Assembly: GCA_905182755.1 (NCBI GenBank)
Contig: CAJJCS010000005.1
Location: forward strand, 186,001-250,000
DNA length: 64,000 nt
Direction: 5' to 3'
Source of the DNA: Aequorivita sp. HC6-5
Lineage (GTDB): Bacteria > Bacteroidota > Bacteroidia > Flavobacteriales > Flavobacteriaceae
Part shown: piece after piece, positions 45,758 through 55,664 of the stretch
Position numbering within the stretch: position 1 is the first letter of the stretch
Layout: every line of letters starts with the position of its first letter
The notes under the pieces: generated by a model
Databases searched by the model: none
What the model was told of the DNA's origin: nothing
Seen by the model: only the letters and a program-made list of their open reading frames with translations
Translations under genes and position numbers: made by a program

Positions 45758-46849
45758 TTAAATTCTAAAACCAACTCCAAATGCAACATTTTCTGCACTT
45801 GCCCAGTGAGATTTTAAGGTAACCACTGCAAACACTTTTTCGGAAATGTAATACTTTAAACCCGGCCTTAAATACACGCGAGATTCAAACTTATAGGGGT
45901 AATAGGCATAATATCCAACCTGGCCAATAAGAGATAATTTATTTACATGTAATTCATAGCCTACAAAAACACCAACTCTCTTGTAGTCTTCATCTCCAGT
46001 AACTCCATTTTCTGGAAACGCAGCAGCGCTATAGGCTATTTCTGTTTCTAAAAATTTAGCAAAAATAGCATCTACCCCCAGTTGTATAGAGCTTTTATAG
46101 CTCAGTCTTTTGTCTGCATATCCAGAGACAACAACAAATGGTTTTTGACCAAGGCCAATCACTCGCCCTTCTTGAATACCGCCACGAAGCACCATATTAA
46201 AATGTATGGGTTGTGTTACTTTATCAAAACCAGCTGTTGTAGTGTAGCTAGGTTGGGTATCTGCATCTATTTGGTAGGTAACACCCAGTGTGGCAGCAAA
46301 AGTGTTGGCGCTTGAGTTTGGAGATTTAACACTTGAGTTTGAATAATGAATCAAAGAGAGGCCTGCCTTGAGCCCAAAACCTTTGAAAATAGTTGGTTTA
46401 TTATACCCAAGCATAAAATATGAAGACCCTAGCAAGTGAGTACCATAGGCATTATTATTTGGGTTTGTATCGATATCATAGGGGTTTTCTGCGTATGCGA
46501 TACCTGTAGCAATTCGCAAAAACAGGTTTCTTTTCAGAAAATAAAAATTATAGTGTCCATGTATACTTATGGTGCTGCCCAAGACATCATTTTGAGGGTT
46601 TTGATACACCATAGACACCCCAAAATCTGGATAATTATAGGCCTCTTGCCAACGCTCTGATCCAAAGGTTTTAACATTGTAGCCTAAGATAAACCCCTTT
46701 GGGTGGCCTTTAATAAGGTGCTCTATATCTTTATTGTGTCTTAAAATACTACCATAGAAATAGTTGGCGTCTATAAAAGTAGACTCCTTTTGTTGGCCTT
46801 GCATTGCCATGGCGCTTAAAATAGCGACAATTAATAGTAGTTTTTTCAC
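45758..46849 (-). CDS. Outer-membrane beta-barrel protein, acyloxyacyl hydrolase / PagL-like
   Basis: A 363-residue exported protein (signal MKKLLLIVAILSAMAMQGQ) with alternating strands ending in an aromatic/hydrophobic FGVGFRI, typical of an outer-membrane barrel. ATGIAYAENPYD and, further on, GLSLIHYSNSS (His and Ser) fit the lipid A 3-O-deacylase/acyloxyacyl hydrolase family. A role in trimming lipid A is inferred from family only. It is followed by the GIN lipoprotein after 4 bp. Confidence 0.8.
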   Translation of the reverse strand: MKKLLLIVAILSAMAMQGQQKESTFIDANYFYGSILRHNKDIEHLIKGHPKGFILGYNVKTFGSERWQEAYNYPDFGVSMVYQNPQNDVLGSTISIHGHYNFYFLKRNLFLRIATGIAYAENPYDIDTNPNNNAYGTHLLGSSYFMLGYNKPTIFKGFGLKAGLSLIHYSNSSVKSPNSSANTFAATLGVTYQIDADTQPSYTTTAGFDKVTQPIHFNMVLRGGIQEGRVIGLGQKPFVVVSGYADKRLSYKSSIQLGVDAIFAKFLETEIAYSAAAFPENGVTGDEDYKRVGVFVGYELHVNKLSLIGQVGYYAYYPYKFESRVYLRPGLKYYISEKVFAVVTLKSHWASAENVAFGVGFRI

Positions 46850-46877
46850 ATTGCAAATTAAAAGAAACCGTGGGGTT

Positions 46878-47819
46878 TTAAAAAGGTAAATTCGTTAAAT
46901 CAACATTACCACCAGATAAAATAATACCCACCTTCTTACCAGCAAATGTTTTTTTGTCTTTCAGTAGTGCTGCAAAAGGGACAGCGCAAGAGGGTTCTAT
47001 AATAATTTTAAGGCGCTCCCATAGTAGTTTCATGGCAGATATTATTTCCTGCTCCTCTACTCGTATAATATCTGTAACTAGGGTTTTAATGATAGGAAAA
47101 TTTTTATCTCCTAGATGTGTTCTTAAGCCATCTGCAATTGTATTTACAGTGGTGTTATACTCGATTTTTCCAGATTGAAGAGATCTATACCCATCATCTG
47201 CGTTAAAAGGTTCTCCGGCGTATACGCCTATGGATGATCCGTAGTATTTTGCAGCCAGGGCGCTACCGGCAAGCAGCCCGCCTCCCCCAACGGGTGTAAT
47301 GATACTATTTAGTGATGGCTGCTCTTGTAACAGTTCTATGGCTGCAGTACCCTGCCCTAAAATTACATCTATATGGTTTGATGGGTGCAAAAAAGTAGCA
47401 CCCGTTTTGTTTTGTATTTGACTAGCCATTGCCTCACGAGCTGCAATAGTAGCTTCAGACTCATAAATAATACCTCCATAGCTTACAACAGCATCTTTTT
47501 TAACCTGTGGCGCATTATTTGGCATTACAATGTATGCTGGTATGCCTAGATTTTTTGCTGCCAAAGAAACGGCCTGCGCAAAATTACCAGAACTATGGGT
47601 AACCACCCCTTTTGCTCGATCTGCTTGAGGTATTTGTAAAATAGCATTGATGGCGCCTCGCATTTTAAAAGCGCCCATTTTTTGAAAATTTTCGCACTTA
47701 AAAAAAATAGATGCTCCACTAAGCTCATCTAGTAATCTAGAGGTTAAAACTGGGGTTTGATGCACATGTGGGCGTACTCTATCAAAAGCTTGTTGAACAT
47801 CTCTCTGGCTTGGTATCAT
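46878..47819 (-). CDS. PLP-dependent threonine/serine dehydratase family protein
   Basis: A 313-residue fold-type II PLP enzyme. FFKCENFQKMGAFKMRGA carries the Schiff-base Lys, SSGNFAQAVSLAA is the substrate loop, GGGGLLAGSALAA the phosphate-binding glycine loop, and LSGGNVDL the C-terminal Ser loop. It lacks the C-terminal ACT-like domain of biosynthetic threonine deaminase. It therefore fits the catabolic dehydratase, serine racemase or threo-3-hydroxyaspartate ammonia-lyase group; which one cannot be told. Confidence 0.9.
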   Translation of the reverse strand: MIPSQRDVQQAFDRVRPHVHQTPVLTSRLLDELSGASIFFKCENFQKMGAFKMRGAINAILQIPQADRAKGVVTHSSGNFAQAVSLAAKNLGIPAYIVMPNNAPQVKKDAVVSYGGIIYESEATIAAREAMASQIQNKTGATFLHPSNHIDVILGQGTAAIELLQEQPSLNSIITPVGGGGLLAGSALAAKYYGSSIGVYAGEPFNADDGYRSLQSGKIEYNTTVNTIADGLRTHLGDKNFPIIKTLVTDIIRVEEQEIISAMKLLWERLKIIIEPSCAVPFAALLKDKKTFAGKKVGIILSGGNVDLTNLPF

Positions 47820-47839
47820 TGCAGAAGTAATTAGCTTGG

Positions 47840-48266
47840 TTAGACTGTTAAAATAGTATTATTTAAAGTAATGGTATAGTTTATCTTCACTGAACTCTCA
47901 AATGTAATTGACACAGAACAGTACTTCTCAAAACTCAACGCTGCTGCTTTTATAACCTTTTGGGGAGCTATGTCTGCCTCAATAATAATATGCACATCAA
48001 TACGCTCAAAGGGCTTTTGCTTGTTTTAGTTGTTTTCTTGAACCGGTGACCTCTATTTGATACGAGTCTATTTTTTGCTTTTGTTTCTCTAGGATATATA
48101 TCACATCAATGGCGCTGCAACTCCCAACACCCATCAGTAATAACTCCATAGGGCTAGCGCCTTGAGCTCCTTCTTTGGAGGTATTGTCTATCATAATAGG
48201 CACGCCAGAGCTCCCTTTTGCTTGAAATAAATATGCGTCGTCTTTTCTCTCTAAAGTAACCTTCAT
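47840..48266 (-). CDS. OsmC family protein (one indel)
   Basis: OsmC/Ohr fold protein, usually a thiol peroxidase against organic peroxides. The first part (MKVTLERKDDAYLFQAKG..., SPMELLLMGVGSCSAIDVIYIL) contains one expected Cys. The frame stops early at 48006 because of an extra base near 48014 (plus strand). In the next frame the protein continues AKPFERIDVHIIIEADIAP, VIKAAALSFEKYCSVSITFE (second conserved Cys) to a stop at 47840. Joined, it has 141 residues, the normal length, with both halves well conserved. Confidence 0.88.
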
Positions 48267-48380
48267 AATGCTTTGGTGTATGTTACTACAAATATTGCAA
48301 ATAAAATTCTTATTCGAAGGATGTTACTGCAAACTCGCGAGGCAATTTGCATTAAAGTTTTTTAATCTTAAACAAACATG

Positions 48381-48388
48381 TACCTTTG
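48381..48388 (+). promoter_or_regulatory. -7 box for metK
   Basis: TACCTTTG fits TAnnTTTG; transcription would begin about 48395, just before the riboswitch aptamer at 48399. Confidence 0.6.
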
Positions 48389-48398
48389 CTTTATAATT

Positions 48399-48497
48399 AA
48401 GAGGAAAGATTTGACTGCTTGCAACCTCTTTCTGAAATATATATTTCAGAAAAAAAATTCTAAATTACCTTTAGAGTTTAAATGCTAAATCAGTGAA
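48399..48497 (+). ncRNA. SAM-II riboswitch upstream of metK
   Basis: The core matches the SAM-II (metA-type) aptamer: P1 AAGAGG (48399-48404) / CCTCTT (48425-48430), enclosing GATTTGACTGCTTGCAA. The 3' element TAAATGCTAAATCAGT lies at 48479-48494. Its CAGT (48491-48494) can pair with ACTG (48414-48417) as the pseudoknot. Between P1 and the 3' element there are about 48 extra nt, including a perfect hairpin CTGAAAT/ATTTCAG (48432-48449). SAM binding here would report the product of MetK, the next gene. Confidence 0.88.
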
Positions 48498-48538
48498 TTG
48501 CACTTTTTGCAATCTTCTGTGGACCCTAGGTCAAATCT
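48497..48538 (+). promoter_or_regulatory. Probable expression platform of the SAM-II riboswitch
   Basis: GTCAAATCT (48530-48538) is the exact complement of AGATTTGAC (48407-48415) in the aptamer loop, so it can unfold the ligand-binding core. It can also sit in a small GACC/GGTC hairpin (48522-48532). A second hairpin, ATTGCA/TGCAAT (48497-48513), lies between. No T-run follows, so control of translation or RNA decay is more likely than termination. Confidence 0.6.
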
Positions 48539-48573
48539 ACCCTATTTTACTAAAATCATTAAACCCCATTTAT

Positions 48574-49830
48574 ATGGCGTATTTATTTACCTCAGAGAGT
48601 GTTTCTGAAGGACACCCAGACAAAGTTGCAGATCAAATAAGTGATGCACTTATAGACAACTTTTTAGCCTTTGACCCTAAGGCTAAAGTAGCTTGTGAAA
48701 CCCTTGTAACAACGGGCCAAGTTATATTGGCAGGAGAAGTAAAAAGCAGTGTATACCTAGATGTTCAAAAAATTGCTCGCGATGTTATCAATAAAATTGG
48801 ATATACTAAAAGTGCATATCAATTTGACGGAAACTCTTGTGGAATACTTTCTGCAATACATGAGCAATCTAGTGATATTAACCAAGGCGTAGATAAAACA
48901 AATCCCGAAGACCAGGGTGCTGGTGACCAAGGAATGATGTTTGGTTATGCTACAGATGAGACAGAAAACTTCATGCCTTTAGCCCTAGATTTATCTCATA
49001 GGCTACTTATTGAACTAGCACAGTTGCGTAGAGAAGAAAAAGATATTCCTTACCTAAGACCTGATGCAAAATCTCAGGTAACTATTGAATATTCTGATGA
49101 TAATATACCGCAAAGAATAGATGCTATTGTAATTTCAACCCAACATGATGATTTTGACAGTAACGATACGCGCATGTTGGAAAAAATAAAAGAAGATATT
49201 ATTACTATTTTAATTCCGAGGGTTATAGCAAAATTAAAACCAAACATACAGGCTTTATTTAATGATGCTATTACATACCATATCAACCCAACAGGAAAGT
49301 TTGTAATTGGTGGTCCTCATGGAGATACGGGTTTAACTGGACGTAAAATTATTGTAGACACCTATGGCGGCAAAGGAGCTCATGGTGGTGGTGCTTTTTC
49401 TGGAAAAGACCCAAGTAAGGTTGACAGATCTGGAGCTTATGCTACAAGACATATTGCTAAAAATCTAGTTGCTGCCGGGCTTTGCAAAGAAGTTTTGGTT
49501 CAAGTTTCTTACGCCATTGGTGTTGCAGAGCCAACTAGTATTAACGTAGATACCTATGGAACATCTAATGTGAAACTAACAGACGGGGAGATTAGTGAAG
49601 TTGTTGAAGGCCTTTTTGACATGCGCCCTTATTTTATAGAACAACGCTTAAAGCTGCGCCAACCAATGTATAGCGAAACTGCTGCATATGGACACATGGG
49701 CCGTGAAAACAAAGTAGTTACCAAAACCTTTACCATACCTAATGCCAAAAGCAAAACAATGGAGGTAGAACTGTTTACCTGGGAAAAATTAGACTCTGTA
49801 GAAAAAGTTAAAAACGCATTTTCTTTATAA
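48574..49830 (+). CDS. metK: Methionine adenosyltransferase (SAM synthetase)
   Basis: Makes S-adenosylmethionine from methionine and ATP. The 418-residue product starts [20 protein letters not shown], with the catalytic His-Pro-Asp. It also has the metal site [15 protein letters not shown], then [21 protein letters not shown] in two blocks, and [19 protein letters not shown]. The frame opens at 48493, but that part is the riboswitch leader. A SAM-II riboswitch in the leader implies feedback repression by SAM. A terminator follows. Confidence 0.97.
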   Translation: MAYLFTSESVSEGHPDKVADQISDALIDNFLAFDPKAKVACETLVTTGQVILAGEVKSSVYLDVQKIARDVINKIGYTKSAYQFDGNSCGILSAIHEQSSDINQGVDKTNPEDQGAGDQGMMFGYATDETENFMPLALDLSHRLLIELAQLRREEKDIPYLRPDAKSQVTIEYSDDNIPQRIDAIVISTQHDDFDSNDTRMLEKIKEDIITILIPRVIAKLKPNIQALFNDAITYHINPTGKFVIGGPHGDTGLTGRKIIVDTYGGKGAHGGGAFSGKDPSKVDRSGAYATRHIAKNLVAAGLCKEVLVQVSYAIGVAEPTSINVDTYGTSNVKLTDGEISEVVEGLFDMRPYFIEQRLKLRQPMYSETAAYGHMGRENKVVTKTFTIPNAKSKTMEVELFTWEKLDSVEKVKNAFSL

Positions 49831-49870
49831 GTTGCCTAGTGTTTGTTAAACAAGGTAACTTTTTGTTATT

Positions 49871-49900
49871 AAAAAACCATCTTATTAGGTGGTTTTTTAA
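49871..49900 (+). terminator. Terminator after metK
   Basis: AAAAAACCATC pairs with GGTGGTTTTTT (one wobble, 6-nt loop) and runs into T/A. Confidence 0.88.
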
Positions 49901-49999
49901 TTTAAAACACCTAAAAAACAGTACAGGCTTATAAAAATTGTTGGGGTAATGTTAAAGTGTGCTGCTAAAAAAAAAGAGCGTGGTATCTTTAAATAAAAA

Positions 50000-50536
50000 A
50001 TGCGCATCTTACTTTTTGTAACCTTATTTCTAGTCACTTCCATGGAAGCCCAAACTGTTTTTAATTTCTCCAAAAATGCCCAGCTAAACAACTGGTATGT
50101 TGTTGATGACGGTGTGATGGGAGGACGCTCTAAAGGGAGTATGAAACAGGACCAAGATGGACATGGTGTTTTTGCTGGACAAATCTCACTTAAAAATAAT
50201 GGCGGGTTTTCATCCCTACGCTATCGTTTGCCTGAGCCCATAAGTACCCAAGGTGCAACACAAGTAGTACTCAAGATTAAAGCAGATGGTAAAGACTATC
50301 AATTTAGAGTTACAGACCAAATTGGGAAAAGATATTCTTACATCACCACCTTTACCACCAACGGATCTTGGCAAGAGATTGTCATACCACTAAATTCTCT
50401 CTACCCCTCTTTTAGAGGGCGCTCTTTAAATATGCCAAATTTCAGTGGAGACGTTTTACAAGAAATCACTTTTTTAATAGGTAATAAAAAAGAGGAAGAC
50501 TTTGAGTTGCTTATAGATAGTATTACCCTAAGATAA
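50000..50536 (+). CDS. CIA30 family protein, exported
   Basis: A 178-residue protein related to the CIA30 (NDUFAF1) domain, a beta-sandwich also found in bacterial proteins of unknown role. Typical blocks are WYVVDDGVMGGRSKGSM, GVFAGQISLKNNGGFSSLRY and KADGKDYQFRV. The N terminus MRILLFVTLFLVTSMEAQ is a signal peptide, so it should act in the periplasm. It converges on the GSCFA-domain gene 13 bp away. Confidence 0.9.
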   Translation: MRILLFVTLFLVTSMEAQTVFNFSKNAQLNNWYVVDDGVMGGRSKGSMKQDQDGHGVFAGQISLKNNGGFSSLRYRLPEPISTQGATQVVLKIKADGKDYQFRVTDQIGKRYSYITTFTTNGSWQEIVIPLNSLYPSFRGRSLNMPNFSGDVLQEITFLIGNKKEEDFELLIDSITLR

Positions 50537-50549
50537 AACCATTACCTGC

Positions 50550-51500
50550 TTATAAAAAAGTAGCCCAAGGAAGTTGTTCTTTTATTTCTGAAATTTTAGT
50601 TTCCAAGTCTTTTTTAAAGTGAATATGGGCCTTTGAATTCTCATTAAAAGGAATGTGCAGCAAACCATTTTGAATAACAGCTATTTTCTTTTGAATTTCG
50701 AATGTTTCAGAAGCTACCCAAGAAGAAAGAAACTTTTCCCAAATAAGATAAATGGCAGTTTGATTTGGATGAATTAAATCTTCTTTATAATATCGATAAT
50801 CACGCAACTCATCCATCATAATCTCATATGAGGGGAAATAATAATTTAATTTCTCTGGAGATACAATTTCTTGCACCCCAGCAATCAAATGTGCCTTACT
50901 CCTGCTATTGGCTATAAGGCCATCTTTGATATGGCGCACGGGAGAGACCGTATTTATAATGCTACATGTTGGGTTAATTGTTCTTAGCTTGGTTTCTATA
51001 CCAAGTAAAACATCGCTCACATCATCTGGAGATAGCAGCTGTTTTACAAACTCTTTTTGAGGTACTTTATGGCAATTTGCAACAATGGTATCTTTCTCTA
51101 GATGCTTATATACCCAGGCGGTACCAAATGTAAAAACAACATGGCTTGCCTCTAAAAGTGAAAATCTAAGTTTTTCAAGGGCCGAGTTTAAAGCAGAGAT
51201 TAAATCTTCCTCAGAGGTATTAGATAATTTTGAGTGTGCCAAAAAACAATGCCACTGCTCGTTTTGAAGAAAAACATCTTTTGATGTAAACCAGGTATGA
51301 TTTACAGCCCTAGTAATCAATTTCTCTATGGCTACAGGATGAAACAAAATACCAAAAGGGTTGGTGCACTGCTGGAATTTATAATACTCCAGTTTTGCTC
51401 CCATATTTTGAGCAAAACAACTCCCTAACAAAAGTACCTTTGAGCTGTAGTTTATAGGTGAGTTTTGCCTTGATAGTTTTATTGGAGTTGTGAGTTTCAT
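50550..51500 (-). CDS. GSCFA domain protein
   Basis: A 316-residue member of the GSCFA family, related to SGNH esterases. The name-giving motif is near the N terminus (VLLLGSCFAQNMG, with the nucleophile-like Ser). FTFGTAWVY and a C-terminal DLIHPNQTAIYLIWEKF (Asp-x-x-His pair) complete an SGNH-like site. The substrate is unknown. It follows alaS by one base, so it is cotranscribed with it. Confidence 0.9.
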   Translation of the reverse strand: MKLTTPIKLSRQNSPINYSSKVLLLGSCFAQNMGAKLEYYKFQQCTNPFGILFHPVAIEKLITRAVNHTWFTSKDVFLQNEQWHCFLAHSKLSNTSEEDLISALNSALEKLRFSLLEASHVVFTFGTAWVYKHLEKDTIVANCHKVPQKEFVKQLLSPDDVSDVLLGIETKLRTINPTCSIINTVSPVRHIKDGLIANSRSKAHLIAGVQEIVSPEKLNYYFPSYEIMMDELRDYRYYKEDLIHPNQTAIYLIWEKFLSSWVASETFEIQKKIAVIQNGLLHIPFNENSKAHIHFKKDLETKISEIKEQLPWATFL

Positions 51501-51501
51501 C

Positions 51502-54120
51502 TTATAGAATATAGTCTTTCACTTGTGCTAAGGCTATGGCAATACCTTCTGGTTTTTTACCACCTGCAGTGGCAAAAAATGGTTGCCCACCTCCTCCACC
51601 TTGGATGTGTTTCCCTAGTTCACGTACAATTTTACCAGCATCTAACCCTTTACTTGAAACAAGTTGTTTGTCTATATAGCAGGTAAGTAATGCTTTATCA
51701 TTTGCTTTACTACCAAAGAGGATAAATAAATTATCAATCTCTCCCCCAAGCTCAAAGGCTAAGTCTTTGAGTCCTGCAGCGTCTAGGTCTAGTTCTTTGG
51801 TTAAAAAGTGTACTCCGTTTAACTCAATAACTTCATTTTTTAAATCTCCCTTTATGTTTTTTGCCTTTTCTTTTAACAGTTGTGCTACCTGTTTTTGAAG
51901 TGCACTATTTTGCTCCTGCATACTTGTTACGGCTTTTACAGGATCTTGGGCATTGTTTAATGATTTTTGAAGCGCCGAGAAAGCGTTACTTCTATCAATA
52001 TAATACTGTTTGGCAGCATCGCCGGTAATTGCCTCAATGCGGCGTATACCACTTGCAACTGCTCCTTCACTGGTAATTATAAAATGCCAAATACTACTGG
52101 TATTTGAAACATGTGTACCCCCGCACAATTCCATAGAATTTCCAAATTTAATGGCTCTTACTGCATCTCCATACTTTTCTCCAAAAAGTGCAATAGCTCC
52201 TTGATCAATGGCTTGTTGGTATGGAATATTTCTTTTTTCTTCTAAAGGCAATTCTTCTTTAATACGTGCATTCACAAAATCTTGAACCTCTAAAAGCTCT
52301 TCATCTGTCAACTTACTGAAATGCGAAAAATCAAAACGCAAAGAACCACTATGCACCATAGATCCTTTTTGCTCTACATGTGTCCCAAGCACTTTACGAA
52401 GTGCTTGATGCAGCAGGTGTGTTGCAGAGTGATTGGAGGCAGATCTAGAACGTTGTTTGTTATCTACAACGGCCTTAAAACTCTCTTGGGGCTTTCTTGG
52501 CAGGTTTTTTGAAAAATGAACAATCAAATTGTTTTCCTTCTTGGTATCTAAAATATAAACAACCTCTCCATTGCTAGCCTCAAGGTATCCTTTGTCTCCA
52601 ACCTGGCCTCCACCCTCAGGGTAAAAAGGAGTACGGTTAAATACTAGTTGGTACATTTCTCCATCTTTTTTGCTGGCTACCTTACGGTATTTTACAATTT
52701 GAATTTGAGTTTCAAGAGTGTCATAACCAACAAACTCTTCCTGGGTATCTTGGGTAAGTGTTTCCCAATCTCCAGTAGCTATTTTGGTTGCAGATCTAGA
52801 TCTATCTTTTTGTTTTGCAAGAGCAGCCTCAAATCCCTTTTGGTCTAAATCATACCCGCGTTCTCTGAGTATAAGGGCTGTTAAATCTATAGGAAAACCA
52901 AAAGTGTCATACAATTCAAAGGCTTTTACACCAGAAATTGTTTTACTCTGTGCTTTTTCAATAACGGTATCAAGGAGCACCAATCCTTGATCTAGCGTGC
53001 GAAGAAAAGAAGCTTCTTCTTCTTTGATGACGTTGGTTATTAAATTCTTTTCTTTCTTTAATTCTGGAAATGCGCCGCCCATTTGTTTTATTAGGGTGTC
53101 TACCAGCTTATAGATAAAAGGATCTTTGGTATTTAAAAAAGTAAAACCATAGCGTACCGCTCGGCGTAAAATTCTTCGAATTACATATCCAGCCCCAGTA
53201 TTACTTGGTAATTGTCCATCTGCGATAGAAAATGCAACCGCCCTAAGGTGGTCACTAATAACACGAACAGCAATATCTACCTTTTGATCTGTACCATAGG
53301 CTACACATCTGGTCACCGCTTCTATTTCTCTAATAATTGGCTTAAAAACATCGGTGTCATAGTTACTCTTTACTCCTTGTAAGACCATGCACAGACGCTC
53401 AAAGCCCATTCCGGTATCTATGTGCTGGTTGGGTAAAATCTCTAGAGAGGCATCTGCCTTACGGTTGTATTGCATAAATACCAAGTTCCATATTTCAACC
53501 ACTTGCGGGTGGTCCATATTAACGAGGGTTTTTCCGTCTACGGCAGCTTTTTCCTGGGGGGTTCTAATATCAACATGAATTTCACTACAAGGGCCACAAG
53601 GTCCTTGAGCGCCCATTTCCCAGAAATTATCGTCTTTGTTGCCCATCAGTATTCTATCCTCAGAGATAAACTCTTTCCAGATATCATAGGCCTGGCTGTC
53701 CATCTCTAGGTTGTCTGCATCATCACTTCCCTGGAAAACCGTAACATATAAAATGTCTTTGTCTATCTTGTAAACCTGGGTTAGCAGTTCCCAAGCCCAA
53801 GCAATGGCCTCTTTTTTAAAATAGTCTCCAAAACTCCAGTTACCTAGCATTTCAAATAAGGTATGGTGGTAGGTATCATACCCTACCTCTTCCAAATCAT
53901 TGTGTTTCCCGCTCACACGTAAACATTTTTGAGAGTCTGTGAGGCGGTTATTTTTGGGTGTTGCATTTTCAAGGAAGAACTCCTTAAAAGGAGCCATACC
54001 ACTGTTCACAAACATAAGCGTAGGGTCATTCTTTAACACCATTGGTGCAGAGGGAACAATACTGTGTTTTTTACTTTCAAAGAAGTTTAAAAAAGTAGCG
54101 CGAATTTCTTGAGATTTCAT
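51502..54120 (-). CDS. alaS: Alanyl-tRNA synthetase
   Basis: Class II synthetase that charges tRNA-Ala and edits mischarged Ser and Gly. The 872-residue product has an aminoacylation domain ([54 protein letters not shown]), an editing domain with [15 protein letters not shown] and the zinc-binding [12 protein letters not shown], and the C-terminal dimer/tRNA region ending [20 protein letters not shown]. It is divergent from the M23 peptidase gene, the usual flavobacterial order. Confidence 0.97.
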   Translation of the reverse strand: MKSQEIRATFLNFFESKKHSIVPSAPMVLKNDPTLMFVNSGMAPFKEFFLENATPKNNRLTDSQKCLRVSGKHNDLEEVGYDTYHHTLFEMLGNWSFGDYFKKEAIAWAWELLTQVYKIDKDILYVTVFQGSDDADNLEMDSQAYDIWKEFISEDRILMGNKDDNFWEMGAQGPCGPCSEIHVDIRTPQEKAAVDGKTLVNMDHPQVVEIWNLVFMQYNRKADASLEILPNQHIDTGMGFERLCMVLQGVKSNYDTDVFKPIIREIEAVTRCVAYGTDQKVDIAVRVISDHLRAVAFSIADGQLPSNTGAGYVIRRILRRAVRYGFTFLNTKDPFIYKLVDTLIKQMGGAFPELKKEKNLITNVIKEEEASFLRTLDQGLVLLDTVIEKAQSKTISGVKAFELYDTFGFPIDLTALILRERGYDLDQKGFEAALAKQKDRSRSATKIATGDWETLTQDTQEEFVGYDTLETQIQIVKYRKVASKKDGEMYQLVFNRTPFYPEGGGQVGDKGYLEASNGEVVYILDTKKENNLIVHFSKNLPRKPQESFKAVVDNKQRSRSASNHSATHLLHQALRKVLGTHVEQKGSMVHSGSLRFDFSHFSKLTDEELLEVQDFVNARIKEELPLEEKRNIPYQQAIDQGAIALFGEKYGDAVRAIKFGNSMELCGGTHVSNTSSIWHFIITSEGAVASGIRRIEAITGDAAKQYYIDRSNAFSALQKSLNNAQDPVKAVTSMQEQNSALQKQVAQLLKEKAKNIKGDLKNEVIELNGVHFLTKELDLDAAGLKDLAFELGGEIDNLFILFGSKANDKALLTCYIDKQLVSSKGLDAGKIVRELGKHIQGGGGGQPFFATAGGKKPEGIAIALAQVKDYIL

Positions 54121-54174
54121 ATGTGTTTTTTGTACTGAAATTTTAATTCAAAAGGCTATGCCGAAAACAATTTC

Positions 54175-54182
54175 TATATTTG
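54175..54182 (+). promoter_or_regulatory. Candidate -7 box for the M23 peptidase gene
   Basis: TATATTTG fits TAnnTTTG, 59 bp before the ATG at 54242. Confidence 0.45.
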
Positions 54183-54241
54183 TATAACGTTACCAATACC
54201 AAGGTCACCTATTTAACAACAAAAATAAGTTTTTTTAATTT

Positions 54242-55219
54242 ATGAGTAAGGTAAAATATTACTATGATAGTGAAACATTATCATACCGGAAAATAGAGCA
54301 TAAAAAAGGGCGCAAAACTGGGCTGTTTATTTTAAGTTTTATGGGCGTTTTACTCAGTGGGTTTTTATTGATGCTCCTGTTTCTAAACTTACCAAATTTC
54401 GAAACTCCAAAAGAAAAAGAACTCAACAGAGAGTTAACAAATTTAGAGTTTCAAGTAAAACTGCTGAACAAAAAAATGAACCAGGCAGAAACGGTATTAA
54501 CAGAAATTGCAGAGCGTGACAACAATCTATACCGCATTTATTTTGAAGCCAACCCCATACCCCAGGAGCAAAGAAAAGCTGGTTTTGGTGGTATAAATAG
54601 ATATAAAGACTTAGAAGGTTTTGATAATTCCAAATTAATTATCTCTTCAAACAAGCGCATTGACATCCTAACCAAACAAATTGTAGTACAGTCAAAATCT
54701 TTGGATGAAATTGCAGCTTTAGCCACAGAAAAAGAAGCACTTTTAAAAAGTATTCCAGCCATACAGCCTGTCAAAAATGAAGATTTGACACGAATGGCAT
54801 CTGGATATGGATATAGGACAGATCCCTTTACAAAGGCAAGAAAGTTTCATTTTGGTATGGACTTTACAGCCCCAAGAGGTACTCCAGTATACGCAAGTGG
54901 AGACGGAAGGGTCTCTAGGGCAGACAACAGAGCATCAGGCTATGGAAAACACATACGCATTAAACATGGCTTTGGATATATGAGCCTGTATGCACACCTT
55001 TATAAATACAATGTAAAAAGAGGACAACGAGTAAAAAGAGGAGATTTAATTGGTTTTGTAGGGAGTACGGGGCGCTCTGAGGCGCCACATTTGCACTATG
55101 AAGTTTTTAAAGACAAGAAACGCATCAACCCTATTAATTTTTACTACGGAAATCTAAGCCCTAAAGAATTTGCAGATATCCTTAAAAAGAGTATTCAAGA
55201 AAACCAGTCTCTGGATTAA
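54242..55219 (+). CDS. M23 family peptidoglycan endopeptidase
   Basis: A 325-residue membrane-anchored peptidase: one N-terminal helix (LFILSFMGVLLSGFLLMLLFL), a periplasmic coiled-coil (about 60-175: EKELNRELTNLEFQ, LLNKKMNQAETVL), and a C-terminal LytM domain. The zinc ligands are in KFHFGMDFTA (HxxxD) and APHLHYEVF (HxH). It should cut peptide cross-links or activate amidases in the periplasm. It lies upstream of a MerR-type regulator gene. Confidence 0.94.
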   Translation: MSKVKYYYDSETLSYRKIEHKKGRKTGLFILSFMGVLLSGFLLMLLFLNLPNFETPKEKELNRELTNLEFQVKLLNKKMNQAETVLTEIAERDNNLYRIYFEANPIPQEQRKAGFGGINRYKDLEGFDNSKLIISSNKRIDILTKQIVVQSKSLDEIAALATEKEALLKSIPAIQPVKNEDLTRMASGYGYRTDPFTKARKFHFGMDFTAPRGTPVYASGDGRVSRADNRASGYGKHIRIKHGFGYMSLYAHLYKYNVKRGQRVKRGDLIGFVGSTGRSEAPHLHYEVFKDKKRINPINFYYGNLSPKEFADILKKSIQENQSLD

Positions 55220-55268
55220 TCATTACAGGTTAATAAGCTAATAGAACTTAAAAAAAGACAAACCACAG

Positions 55269-55598
55269 ATGCACATAGAACTTCCAGAAAAATTATATTA
55301 CAGCATAGGAGAAGTAGCAGAAGCCTTTAAGGTGAACACCTCTCTTATTAGGTTTTGGGAGAAAGAATTTGATGTATTGCAACCAAAAAAAAATGCCAAG
55401 GGGAATAGAAAATTTACCCCTAAAGACATTAAAAATCTTGAGCTTATTTACCACTTGGTAAAGCAGCGTGGCTTTACCCTTGAAGGAGCTAAAACGCACC
55501 TCAAAGAAAACAAAGGCAAAACTTTAGAGAATTTTGACATCATTCGTAAATTAGAAAGCGTGAAATCTGAGTTGCTTAAAATTAAAGAACAATTATAA
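55269..55598 (+). CDS. MerR family transcriptional regulator
   Basis: A 109-residue DNA-binding protein with the MerR winged helix at the N terminus (YYSIGEVAEAFKVNTSLIRFWEKEF, within residues 9-33) and the second DNA-contacting part GNRKFTPKDIKNLELIYHL. A short coiled-coil tail serves for dimerisation. It has no effector domain and no cysteine for metal sensing, so the signal is unknown. It follows the M23 gene by 49 bp. Confidence 0.92.
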   Translation: MHIELPEKLYYSIGEVAEAFKVNTSLIRFWEKEFDVLQPKKNAKGNRKFTPKDIKNLELIYHLVKQRGFTLEGAKTHLKENKGKTLENFDIIRKLESVKSELLKIKEQL

Positions 55599-55664
55599 TT
55601 AAATACAGTAGCCAACGTCTACTAGCTTTTAAATAATACTATCTTTAAGGCTACAATAAATAGT

